Shown here piece after piece: positions 7,024 through 13,471 of a stretch of 25,269 nucleotides of DNA. Numbering within the stretch: the stretch's first letter is position 1; each line of letters opens with the position of its first letter. A program made the translations under genes and the position numbers. The notes under the pieces are model-generated. The model saw nothing but the letters and a program-made list of their open reading frames with translations, was not told the origin of the DNA and made no database searches. Source of the DNA: JAJRZX01 sp964407495 (GTDB taxonomy: Bacteria > Desulfobacterota > GWC2-55-46 > JADFVP01); NCBI GenBank assembly GCA_964407495.1, contig CAYOVP010000028.1, positions 1 to 25,269 of the forward strand, in the 5' to 3' direction.

Positions 7024-8151
7024 GTGCGTCTCTTTGATAAGGTGGAAGAGGCAGGGTTCGTCTCGCGGCCCAACCGTTTTGTCGTTCGATGCAGGCTGGG
7101 TCAGCGTCTTATCTCAGCCTATCTTCCAAACCCCGGAAGGCTCACCGAACTCTTTCTTCCCGGCGCAGTACTTCTCCTTGAAAAGAGTTCTAATAAAGGG
7201 AGAAAACTCCCCTATACCGTGGTCTCGGTCCTGAGGGACGGCTACCCCGTTCTGCTCCATACGCACCGTACGAATGATGTCGCCGAGTTTCTCATAAAAA
7301 AGGGGCGCGTTCCGGGCCTCGAGGGGGCAAGGATTATCCGGCGCGAGAAGGCCATTGGCCGGAGCAGGTTTGATTTCTTCCTCCATGACAAGGGCACCGA
7401 GATAGTCCTCGAGGTAAAGTCCTGTACGCTCTTTACAAAAAGGGCCGCCATGTTCCCCGATGCCGTTACAGCGCGCGGAAGGCGTCACGTAGAGGAACTC
7501 GCGGCCATAAGCCGTAATGGCAGAGAGGGGCAGGTGCTCTTTATAATCAACCACCCGTCAATAGAGTATTTTGTCCCTGATTTTCATACAGACCCGGCCT
7601 TTGCGAGTGCGCTCCTTGGGGCAAGAGACTCCATGACCATTACCCCCCTTGCCATGAGCGTTGACCGTGCCTTCAGGGTGAAAAAAGAGACGCGCGTACT
7701 ACCCATTGCCTGGGACGTGGTGGAAGAACACAACCGTGACGCAGGGGCCTATGTCCTCATACTACGCCTAAAAAGAAGACGGAAACTCGGAATAGGCGCC
7801 CTTGGCAATGTGGACTTTCCGGCGGGGTTTTATACATACGTGGGCTCGGCAAGAAGAGGTCTCGGTAAGAGGATGGAACGTCACAGGAAGAGAGAGAAAA
7901 AGATCTTCTGGCATATTGATTATCTTCGCGAGGCCGCAGAGTTCGTGACGATTTTTCCCATAAGGACTCTGGACGACATAGAGTGCGAACTTGCCGGGAA
8001 GACGGCAGGACTCCTTGGCGAGGGCATGAGAAACTTTGGTTCTTCTGACTGCAACTGTGCCTCGCACCTCTTTTTTTCCGAGAAAAACCCCATGGATATC
8101 AGGGAGTTTCATGATATGATATATTACTACAGAGTTGATAGGTTTTTCTAA
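7024..8151 (+). CDS. sfsA: SfsA nuclease-like protein fused to a DUF123 (GIY-YIG-like) domain
   Basis: 375-residue two-domain protein. Residues 1 to about 225 are SfsA-like: AYLPNPGRLTELFLPGA, an HTHRTNDVAEFL segment, and a PD-(D/E)xK-type site in SRFDFFL...LEVKSCTLF (D117, E130, K132). Residues 235-375 match DUF123: GFYTYVGSARRGL (268-280), ERHRKR, FWHIDYL (295-301), and a C-terminal SSDCNCASHLF (340-350). E. coli SfsA was first described as a sugar-fermentation stimulator and later as a DNA/RNA nuclease. DUF123 is related to the GIY-YIG nuclease fold, so the fusion joins two putative nuclease modules. The start is GTG 7024, with GGGGAGGG at 7009-7016. It lies 20 nt after comM, so the two are probably cotranscribed. 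The physiological substrate is unknown. Confidence 0.87.
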   Translation: MRLFDKVEEAGFVSRPNRFVVRCRLGQRLISAYLPNPGRLTELFLPGAVLLLEKSSNKGRKLPYTVVSVLRDGYPVLLHTHRTNDVAEFLIKKGRVPGLEGARIIRREKAIGRSRFDFFLHDKGTEIVLEVKSCTLFTKRAAMFPDAVTARGRRHVEELAAISRNGREGQVLFIINHPSIEYFVPDFHTDPAFASALLGARDSMTITPLAMSVDRAFRVKKETRVLPIAWDVVEEHNRDAGAYVLILRLKRRRKLGIGALGNVDFPAGFYTYVGSARRGLGKRMERHRKREKKIFWHIDYLREAAEFVTIFPIRTLDDIECELAGKTAGLLGEGMRNFGSSDCNCASHLFFSEKNPMDIREFHDMIYYYRVDRFF

Positions 8152-8188
8152 GAAGAAGACAGGACAAGAAAGAAAAGAAGAGATGTTT

Positions 8189-8231
8189 TTCAACTTTCTT
8201 TTTGAAAAAAGAAAGTTGAACAAAGAAAACC
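8189..8231 (-). repeat. AT hairpin copy D with flank (left half)
   Basis: Perfect 14-bp stem: TTCAACTTTCTTTT at 8189-8202 and AAAAGAAAGTTGAA at 8207-8220, with loop TGAA. It is followed by CAAAGAAAACC, the reverse complement of the flank that precedes right-oriented copies. It begins 38 nt after the sfsA stop codon. Confidence 0.82.
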
Positions 8232-8276
8232 CATGCCTGCCGCGCAAAGCGCGGCAAGGTGAGGCTTAGACTCTTT

Positions 8277-8301
8277 TTCCAGCGGCTGAAAGCCGCTGGA
8301 A
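8277..8301. repeat. 25-nt palindrome with TTCCAGCGGC arms, copy 1
   Basis: Arms TTCCAGCGGC and GCCGCTGGAA flank a TGAAA loop (11 bp counting one loop-closing pair). It is the same as 25078-25102 except for one loop base (TGAAA versus AGAAA). In both places it lies immediately left of a right-oriented AT hairpin, so it is part of the same cassette. Confidence 0.8.
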
Positions 8302-8305
8302 TCAA

Positions 8306-8343
8306 TTTTCTTTGTCTTACTTTCTTTTTTAAAAGAAAGTAAG
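8306..8343 (+). repeat. AT hairpin copy E with flank (right half)
   Basis: Flank TTTTCTTTG (8306-8314), then a perfect 13-bp stem: CTTACTTTCTTTT at 8316-8328 and AAAAGAAAGTAAG at 8331-8343, with a 2-nt spacer. It lies 78 nt before the csd start codon. Confidence 0.82.
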
Positions 8344-8421
8344 GAAATCTTTCTTCTTTTACGGGCGAAGCCCGTCATAACCTACGTCTTTTATCTTCTA
8401 ATTTTTTTTAGGGTTTTTCCC

Positions 8422-9558
8422 ATGTTATATCTTGACAACGCGGCAACGAGTTTTCCAAAGCCCGAGGCTGTATACCGTGCCGTGGACCATGTTCTCCGTA
8501 ATATTGGCGGCAATGCTGGCCGTGGCGGTCACCGCATGGCACTCGAGGCCGCACGCGTGGTCTTTCTGGCGAGAGAGCGCATGGCCACTCTCATAGGCGC
8601 CCCGGATTCATCGCGCGTGGTCTTCACCAAGAACGCCACCGAGGCCATCAACCTTGCGGTAAAGGGGCTTGGCATAGAGGCCCCTGCCCGCGTGGTTTCC
8701 ACAACATTCGAGCACAACTCCCTTGCAAAGGCAGTGCGGGCCCTCGGCGGGGGGGGCGTGGAGGTAGTCCTTCTTGAGCCTGACGAGGAGGGATTTATTT
8801 CTCTAAAGGACGTCGAAAAGGCCATTACCCGGGGCGCGGCCCTCCTTGCCGTCTCTCATGCCTCCAATGTCTTTGGCGCCATACAGGACATCTCTTCCAT
8901 GGGCAGGCTCTGCCGCGACCATGGCGTCGTTTTTCTGGTAGACGCGGCGCAGACCACCGGCGCCGTGCCCCTGGACGTGGAGGCCATGAATATAGACATC
9001 CTCGCCACAACGGGTCACAAGGCGCTATTCGGGCCTCAGGGCACGGGTTTTTTATATGTCAGGGAGGGTATTGAACTGAGTCCCCTTATCGAGGGCGGAA
9101 CGGGCGATGAGGCCTCAGTACTCGAGATGCCCGAGAGGCTCGAAGCAGGGACGCTGAATACGCCGGGCATAGGCGGGCTCAAGGCAGGCGTGGACTTTGT
9201 CCTCTCAAGGGGCGTCGAGAAGATAAGAAAACACGAGATATCCCTCATGAAGGAACTGCTCGAAGGGCTTAGTTCCATAAAGGGCGTCTCCCTCATCGGT
9301 CCTCCAGACGCCAAGGACCGTGTCTCGCTTGTGGTCTTCAATGTAGAGGGTCTGTATCCCGTGCCCCTTGGCCTCGGCCTTGACCAGGGCCATTCCATAA
9401 TGGTTCGCTCCGGCACGCACTGCGCGCCTTCTGCCCACAGGACAGCCGGGACATATCCCGAGGGAGGCGTGCGCGTAAGTCCGGGTTTCTTTAACACTAC
9501 CAGCGAGATAGAGATATTTCTCACTGCCCTCGAAGAGGAGATAAAGAAGCAGTGTTAG
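8422..9558 (+). CDS. Cysteine desulfurase family protein (class V aminotransferase fold)
   Basis: 378-residue PLP enzyme of the short cysteine-desulfurase-like subfamily, often annotated as SufS/Csd-like. Visible motifs are LYLDNAATSFPKP at the N-terminus, the VSHASN motif, FLVDAAQTTG with D174 and Q177, the PLP lysine K200 in TTGHKALFGPQGTG, and a possible sulfur-accepting cysteine C334 in RSGTHCAPSAH. The family removes sulfur from L-cysteine as an enzyme persulfide for Fe-S clusters or tRNA thiolation; the acceptor here is unknown. ATG 8422 is preceded by AGGG (8410-8413) inside a GGG-T5-CCC mini-hairpin that might mask it. The 3' end overlaps tsaD by 7 nt, which suggests translational coupling and a link to tRNA modification. 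Confidence 0.87.
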   Translation: MLYLDNAATSFPKPEAVYRAVDHVLRNIGGNAGRGGHRMALEAARVVFLARERMATLIGAPDSSRVVFTKNATEAINLAVKGLGIEAPARVVSTTFEHNSLAKAVRALGGGGVEVVLLEPDEEGFISLKDVEKAITRGAALLAVSHASNVFGAIQDISSMGRLCRDHGVVFLVDAAQTTGAVPLDVEAMNIDILATTGHKALFGPQGTGFLYVREGIELSPLIEGGTGDEASVLEMPERLEAGTLNTPGIGGLKAGVDFVLSRGVEKIRKHEISLMKELLEGLSSIKGVSLIGPPDAKDRVSLVVFNVEGLYPVPLGLGLDQGHSIMVRSGTHCAPSAHRTAGTYPEGGVRVSPGFFNTTSEIEIFLTALEEEIKKQC

Positions 9559-10586
9559 TACTTGGCATAGAGAGTTCCTGCGATGATACTGCCGCGGCGA
9601 TCGTAGAAGACGGACGCGTCGTCCTGTCCTCCGTCGTTGCCTCGCAGGACTCCATACACGCCAAATACGGGGGCGTTGTACCGGAACTCGCCTCAAGACG
9701 TCATATCGAGGCCGTTATTCCCGTTGTGGAAGAGGCCCTCTCCAACGCCGGTCTCACCATAAAAGCCATCGACGGCATAGCCGTCACAAAGGGGCCGGGC
9801 CTCGTTGGGTCCATACTCATCGGCCTCTCCTTTGCCAAGGCCGTCTCATTTGCCGAGAAGATACCCCTTACAGGGGTAAACCATATACAGGCCCACCCAT
9901 TCGCCGCCTTCCTTGCCGGTCCCGAAGAAGAGGCCGCCCTTCGAGAGCCGCTCTTCCCAGTTGTGGCCCTCGTTGTCTCGGGCGGACATACCACCCTTAT
10001 CCGCATGGACGGATACCTTGAATACGAGGTCCTTGGACGCACACTCGACGACGCCGCTGGTGAGGCCTTTGACAAGGCGGCAAAGATTCTGGGCCTGGGC
10101 TTTCCAGGGGGGCCTGCCATTGAGAAGGCCGCCATGAAAGGGAGCAGGGCTGCAGTACACTTCACAAGGCCCTATCTGCCCAGGAGACGGCTGGACTTCA
10201 GTTTCAGCGGCATAAAGACCGCTCTCTTCAGGGAGGTGGCGGCACGGAAGGAAAAGGCCACTCTTGACGACGCGGCAGTGGCTGATATAGCGGCCTCCTT
10301 CCAGGAGGCAGTGGTGGACGTCCTCGTTAAAAAGGCCCTCCTCGCCCTCGAAGACTGCGATACAACAAATCTCATCCTCGCAGGCGGGGTGGGCTGCAAC
10401 ACGCGGCTACGTGAAAGACTCCAAAAGACCGCTGAAAAGAAGGGACTCAATGTCATAAGGCCGCCAAAACAACTCTGCAGCGACAACGCCGCATTCGTCG
10501 CGGCCCTTGGTTACTACCAACTGAAAAAAGGCATGACAAACGGCCTCGACCTCAACGCCATACCATCATTCGCGGATATGGACTGA
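9552..10586 (+). CDS. tsaD: tRNA N6-adenosine threonylcarbamoyltransferase
   Basis: TsaD transfers threonylcarbamoyl from TC-AMP to A37 of ANN-decoding tRNAs (t6A) together with TsaB and TsaE. The 344-residue length is normal. Seen are LGIESSCDDTAAAIV at the N-terminus, KYGGVVPELASR, the metal-binding HIQAH (H111 and H115, the same positions as in E. coli), VSGGHTTL, TLDDAAGEAFDKAAKILGL, FSFSGIKTA and the late LAGGVGCNTRLRERL and CSDNAA motifs. The start is GTG 9552 inside the end of the preceding desulfurase gene; this gives the canonical VLGIESS start. The partner genes tsaB and tsaE are not in the window. Confidence 0.95.
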   Translation: MLVLGIESSCDDTAAAIVEDGRVVLSSVVASQDSIHAKYGGVVPELASRRHIEAVIPVVEEALSNAGLTIKAIDGIAVTKGPGLVGSILIGLSFAKAVSFAEKIPLTGVNHIQAHPFAAFLAGPEEEAALREPLFPVVALVVSGGHTTLIRMDGYLEYEVLGRTLDDAAGEAFDKAAKILGLGFPGGPAIEKAAMKGSRAAVHFTRPYLPRRRLDFSFSGIKTALFREVAARKEKATLDDAAVADIAASFQEAVVDVLVKKALLALEDCDTTNLILAGGVGCNTRLRERLQKTAEKKGLNVIRPPKQLCSDNAAFVAALGYYQLKKGMTNGLDLNAIPSFADMD

Positions 10587-10619
10587 GAAAAAGAAGAAAA
10601 AAAGAAAAGAGGGGGCAGG

Positions 10620-10727
10620 GCGGGCTTCGCCCGCAAGAAGACGAAAAGAATAAGGGGAGGGTATGGCGGGCTCTGCCCGCAAAAAGAAAGAAGAGAAATG
10701 AGGGGGATCGGGCGGGCTTCGCCCGCC
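10620..10727. repeat. Three degenerate 45-46 nt units, each purine tract plus GCGGGC palindrome
   Basis: Palindromes GCGGGC-TTC-GCCCGC (10620-10634), GCGGGC-TCT-GCCCGC (10666-10680) and GGCGGGC-TTC-GCCCGCC (10711-10727) begin 46 and 45 nt apart. Each is preceded by about 30 nt of almost pure purine ending in AGGGG or AGGGGG. An inverted relative, GGCGGGC-AGG-GCCCGCC followed by a pyrimidine tract, occurs at 25177-25193 and onward. Confidence 0.65.
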
Positions 10728-10745
10728 AAAAGATAAAGTGATTTC

Positions 10746-10783
10746 CTTACTTTCTTTTAAAAAAGAAAGTAAGACAAAGAAAA
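10746..10783 (-). repeat. AT hairpin copy F with flank (left half)
   Basis: Stem CTTACTTTCTTTT (10746-10758), 2-nt spacer, AAAAGAAAGTAAG (10761-10773), then flank CAAAGAAAA (10775-10783). It is the inverse orientation of copies B, E and H with the same CTTAC-type base. Confidence 0.8.
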
Positions 10784-10814
10784 TTAGTACCAATGGCCTT
10801 CGGCCATTGGACAG

Positions 10815-10847
10815 GTAGGTTGGGTAGAGCGCGGCGAAACCCAACAA
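10815..10847 (+). repeat. 33-nt dispersed palindromic repeat, copy 2
   Basis: GTTGGGT (10819-10825) and ACCCAAC (10839-10845) arms with a GTAG 5' end. It is the reverse-complement partner of 268-300 with 31 of 33 matches. Opposite orientation and different neighbours argue for independent insertion rather than duplication of one region. Confidence 0.75.
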
Positions 10848-10891
10848 ATTCTTTTTTATCTTGTCTTTCCCGCTTTCAAGGTCTTCATGAC

Positions 10892-11710
10892 ATGACCACA
10901 CCTTACAGGCAACGCGCCAAGAAGCGATTTGGCCAGCATTTTTTAAAGGACCCGCATATACTTGAGCGTATTGTCTCTGCCGCGGGTGTTGTGCCCGGCG
11001 ACAGGGTCCTTGAGATAGGCCCCGGCCCCGGATACCTTACGCGGGTTCTACTCGGGACCGGCGCCGGCGTCATTGCCGTTGAACTCGATAGAGACATCTG
11101 CGCCTATCTGCGTAAGGAATTCCAGGGGCATGAAAGTCTTGAACTCATAGAGGCAGACTCCCTCAGGCTCGACTACAGGGCGCTTGCCGAAAAAAGAGGC
11201 GGTCCATTAAAAGTCGTCTCAAACCCCCCGTACAATATTACCGGCCCCCTTGTGGCGAAGTTCATCGAGGAGCGCTCCGCCTTTACGAAAATCGTCTTGA
11301 TGCTTCAGAAAGAGGTTGCAAGGCGTCTTGTCTCGGGCCCTGGCACGAGGGCCGCCGGAGCACTCACCATAATGCTCTGGCTATATTTTGACGTGAGCGC
11401 CGCCTTCCATGTGCCTGCAGGGGCCTTTTCTCCGCCTCCGGAGGTGGACTCCACCCTCGTTGTAATGGACCCACTCGCGGAGCCGAGGGCAGGGGTAGGG
11501 GACGAGAGACTTTTCAGGAAAGTGGTAAAGATGGCCTTTGGTGCGAGGAGAAAGACCCTTGGAAAGGCCCTCGGAGGGCTTGCCGCATCGAGAGAGGCAC
11601 TCTTCGAGGCCTTTGCCAAGGCAGGGATAGACCCAAGGCGGCGGGCAGAGACACTCTCTGTCGAGGAATTCGCTCTCCTGACCGATGCGCTCCGTAGCCT
11701 TCTGACCTGA
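10892..11710 (+). CDS. rsmA: 16S rRNA (adenine(1518)-N(6)/adenine(1519)-N(6))-dimethyltransferase
   Basis: RsmA (KsgA) dimethylates two adjacent adenines in the 3' hairpin of 16S rRNA and acts late in small-subunit assembly. The 272-residue length is normal. Motifs are the N-terminal RFGQHFLKD (residues 12-20), the SAM-binding VLEIGPGPGYLT (39-50), the acidic AVELDRD (62-68), the catalytic NPPY (111-114), and the C-terminal PPPEVDSTLV. I start it at ATG 10892 because the family begins just before the RQRAKKRFGQHF segment; AAGG at 10878-10881 lies about 10 nt upstream. The frame stays open upstream to 10793 through repeat sequence. It follows tsaD across element copy 4. Confidence 0.94.
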   Translation: MTTPYRQRAKKRFGQHFLKDPHILERIVSAAGVVPGDRVLEIGPGPGYLTRVLLGTGAGVIAVELDRDICAYLRKEFQGHESLELIEADSLRLDYRALAEKRGGPLKVVSNPPYNITGPLVAKFIEERSAFTKIVLMLQKEVARRLVSGPGTRAAGALTIMLWLYFDVSAAFHVPAGAFSPPPEVDSTLVVMDPLAEPRAGVGDERLFRKVVKMAFGARRKTLGKALGGLAASREALFEAFAKAGIDPRRRAETLSVEEFALLTDALRSLLT

Positions 11711-11814
11711 GGTCGGCAGCAGGCCCTGCGTACTTGTTTTCTCCTCCCTGAGGCCTCTGCAACAGGTTCTGCGTCCTTGACTTTTGCATACTCATGAGAT
11801 AGAAATAGATATCC

Positions 11815-12465
11815 ATGGAAAACCTGAGATACATTGCCATAGAGGGCCCTATCGGCGTTGGCAAGACCAGTCTTGCGGGCCTCCTTGCCGAGAGGTTCGG
11901 CGGCGTCACCCTCATCGAGGAGGTGGAAACAAACCCCTTTTTGCCCAAGTTTTATGCGGACACAAAGAAACACGCCTTCCAGACACAGGTCTTCTTTCTC
12001 CTGAGCCGGTACCAGCAACAGAAGGAACTCATCCAGCAGGACCTCTTCGGTGAGATGGTGGTCTCTGATTACCTCTTCGCAAAGGACAGGATCTTCGCTT
12101 ACCTGAACCTCGATGAGAACGAACTCACCCTCTATGAGCAGATATACCGCCTCCTCGACCCCTCCATACCGCGGCCAGACCTTGTCATTTACCTGCAGGC
12201 CTCTACAGAGGTCCTCCTTGAGAGGATAGAGAAGCGGGCAATAGACTTCGAGAGCAAGATAAGTGAGGAGTACCTCGCAAGGCTCGTCGAGGCATACAAC
12301 AGGTACTTCTTTCACTATAACGACACACCGCTCCTCTCGGTAAATACTTCGGGCATAGACTTCGTGGAGAACCCCTCTGACCTCGATGACCTCGTTAAGG
12401 AAATAAAGAATATGAAGGGCGGTTCACAACACTACATTCCCATAGTGTCCCGTGGCGACAAGTAA
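11815..12465 (+). CDS. Deoxynucleoside kinase family protein
   Basis: 216-residue P-loop kinase of the deoxyadenosine/deoxyguanosine/deoxycytidine kinase family, which phosphorylates salvaged deoxynucleosides. The P-loop is EGPIGVGKTSL (residues 10-20). An acidic EEVETNPFL stretch follows, then a SDYLFAKDRIFA segment in the position of the family's DRS/ERS motif, and YLQASTEVLLERIEKR, which contains the LID arginines. Substrate choice cannot be read from sequence. The start ATG 11815 gives the normal short N-terminus but has no evident ribosome-binding site. A TTGACT (11777) and TAGAAA (11800) pair 17 nt apart lies so close that a transcript from it would be nearly leaderless. It is followed by panB after 9 nt, a neighbour pairing that need not be functional. 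Confidence 0.83.
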   Translation: MENLRYIAIEGPIGVGKTSLAGLLAERFGGVTLIEEVETNPFLPKFYADTKKHAFQTQVFFLLSRYQQQKELIQQDLFGEMVVSDYLFAKDRIFAYLNLDENELTLYEQIYRLLDPSIPRPDLVIYLQASTEVLLERIEKRAIDFESKISEEYLARLVEAYNRYFFHYNDTPLLSVNTSGIDFVENPSDLDDLVKEIKNMKGGSQHYIPIVSRGDK

Positions 12466-12474
12466 AGGAATTAT

Positions 12475-13272
12475 ATGAAGAAAGTTACTGTTCCCGCTCT
12501 CATGGAGATGAAGGCGCGCGGCAAGAAGATAGCCGTTCTCACGGCCTATGACTACACCATGGCCGCCATTCTCTCTGGCGCCGGGGTGCCTGTGCTAATG
12601 GTGGGCGATTCGGCTGGAATGGTCTTTGGGGGGCACGAGACGACCCTTCCGGTCTCAATGGCAGAGATGCTATATCATACAAGGAGCGTTGTGCGCGGCG
12701 CGGGCCCAGCCCTCGTCATAGCGGACATGCCCTTTGGATCATACCAGGCAGGGCCGGCCCAGGCAGTAAAGAATGCAGTGAGGTTCATGAAGGCCGGGGC
12801 CGGGGCCGTAAAACTCGAGGGCGGGGTGAGGAGCGCAGGCCTGATACGCGCCATTACGGATGCCGATATTCCTGTCATGGGCCATGTGGGTCTCACGCCC
12901 CAGTCTGTCAATAAACTCGGGGGGTTCAGGGTGCAGGGCAGGGGCGGCGAGGCAGGCAGGGCCGTACTCGAAGACGCCCGTGCCGTGGAAGAGGCCGGGG
13001 CCTTTGCCCTTGTCGTGGAGGCCGTGCCTCCCGGACTTGCCGAGGAGATTACAGCGGCCCTCTCGATCCCCACGATAGGCATAGGGGCAGGCCCGGCGTG
13101 TGACGGCCAGGTCCTCGTGATAAACGATATGCTCGGCCTCACGACAGGGGACAGGACGCCGGTCTTTGTAAAGAAGTACGCGGACCTCAGGAGGGCCATC
13201 ATCGAGGCCGTGCAATCGTATATGGAAGACGTGCAGTGCGGCGACTTTCCCGGTGAAGAACATACCTACTGA
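12475..13272 (+). CDS. panB: 3-methyl-2-oxobutanoate hydroxymethyltransferase
   Basis: PanB makes ketopantoate from alpha-ketoisovalerate and methylene-tetrahydrofolate, the first committed step to pantothenate. The 265-residue length is usual. Signatures are TAYDYTMA (residues 23-30), the metal-binding VGDSAGMVFGGHETTLPVS (43-61), ADMPFGSYQ, VKLEGG, GHVGLTPQSVNKLGGFRVQGR and PTIGIGAGPACDGQVLV. ATG 12475 is preceded by AAAGGA at a good distance. It is first of the panB-panC-panD set and shares an operon with the deoxynucleoside kinase. A 199-nt gap separates it from panC, unlike the tight packing elsewhere in this region. Confidence 0.95.
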   Translation: MKKVTVPALMEMKARGKKIAVLTAYDYTMAAILSGAGVPVLMVGDSAGMVFGGHETTLPVSMAEMLYHTRSVVRGAGPALVIADMPFGSYQAGPAQAVKNAVRFMKAGAGAVKLEGGVRSAGLIRAITDADIPVMGHVGLTPQSVNKLGGFRVQGRGGEAGRAVLEDARAVEEAGAFALVVEAVPPGLAEEITAALSIPTIGIGAGPACDGQVLVINDMLGLTTGDRTPVFVKKYADLRRAIIEAVQSYMEDVQCGDFPGEEHTY

Positions 13273-13471
13273 GTTCTTCGTCTTCTTCTGCCTACAGGTT
13301 TTTCCCGGCGGCCTTGGGTCCGGTGTTGCTGGTTTTCCTTATTTTTTTAAGGAAGGTCTGGTTATTAAGACTTCTGGGCAAGGGAGGGTCTACCCGCTAT
13401 TTTCGTCTACTCTTACTATTCAGGTGTTCCTTGAAGAAGAGGGTGGAAAATCTTTTTTTCTCTGACGTGCC

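Larger units (their letters stand above)
8152..8399. repeat. Composite palindromic intergenic element, copy 3 (sfsA-csd gap)
   Basis: The 270-nt gap holds the cleanest left-plus-right arrangement. In order: a purine-rich tract (8152-8185); a CAAC-type hairpin (8189-8220); flank CAAAGAAAACC (8221-8231); palindrome TGCCGCGC/GCGCGGCA (8238-8256); the 25-nt palindrome with TTCCAGCGGC arms (8277-8301); flank TTTTCTTTG (8306-8314); a CTTAC-type hairpin (8316-8343); pyrimidine-rich sequence with palindrome ACGGGC/GCCCGT (8361-8375); and GTCTTTTATCTTCT (8386-8399), identical to 418-431. No gene is visible; small open frames here encode only repeat-derived Lys/Phe-rich peptides. Confidence 0.78.
10587..10878. 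repeat. Composite palindromic intergenic element, copy 4 (tsaD-rsmA gap)
   Basis: The 305-nt gap has no credible gene. From the left it holds three purine-tract-plus-GCGGGC units (10587-10727), a left-oriented CTTAC-type hairpin with flank (10746-10783), palindrome CCAATGGCC/GGCCATTGG with TTC loop (10790-10810), and the 33-nt repeat (10815-10847). It ends in pyrimidine-rich sequence that includes CCCGCTTTC (10869-10877), a possible remnant of a right hairpin that lost its second arm. The order mirrors the other copies, but the right half is missing or eroded. Confidence 0.7.

Noticed and set aside
10620..10727. CRISPR array
   Set aside because: Only three short palindromes with related low-complexity purine spacers; spacers are not unique, repeats are too short, and no cas gene is present.
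11777..11805. TTGACT-17-TAGAAA as promoter of the deoxynucleoside kinase gene
   Set aside because: Matches are partial and the transcript would begin only 2-3 nt before the ATG, leaving no ribosome-binding site; kept only as a comment in the gene entry.
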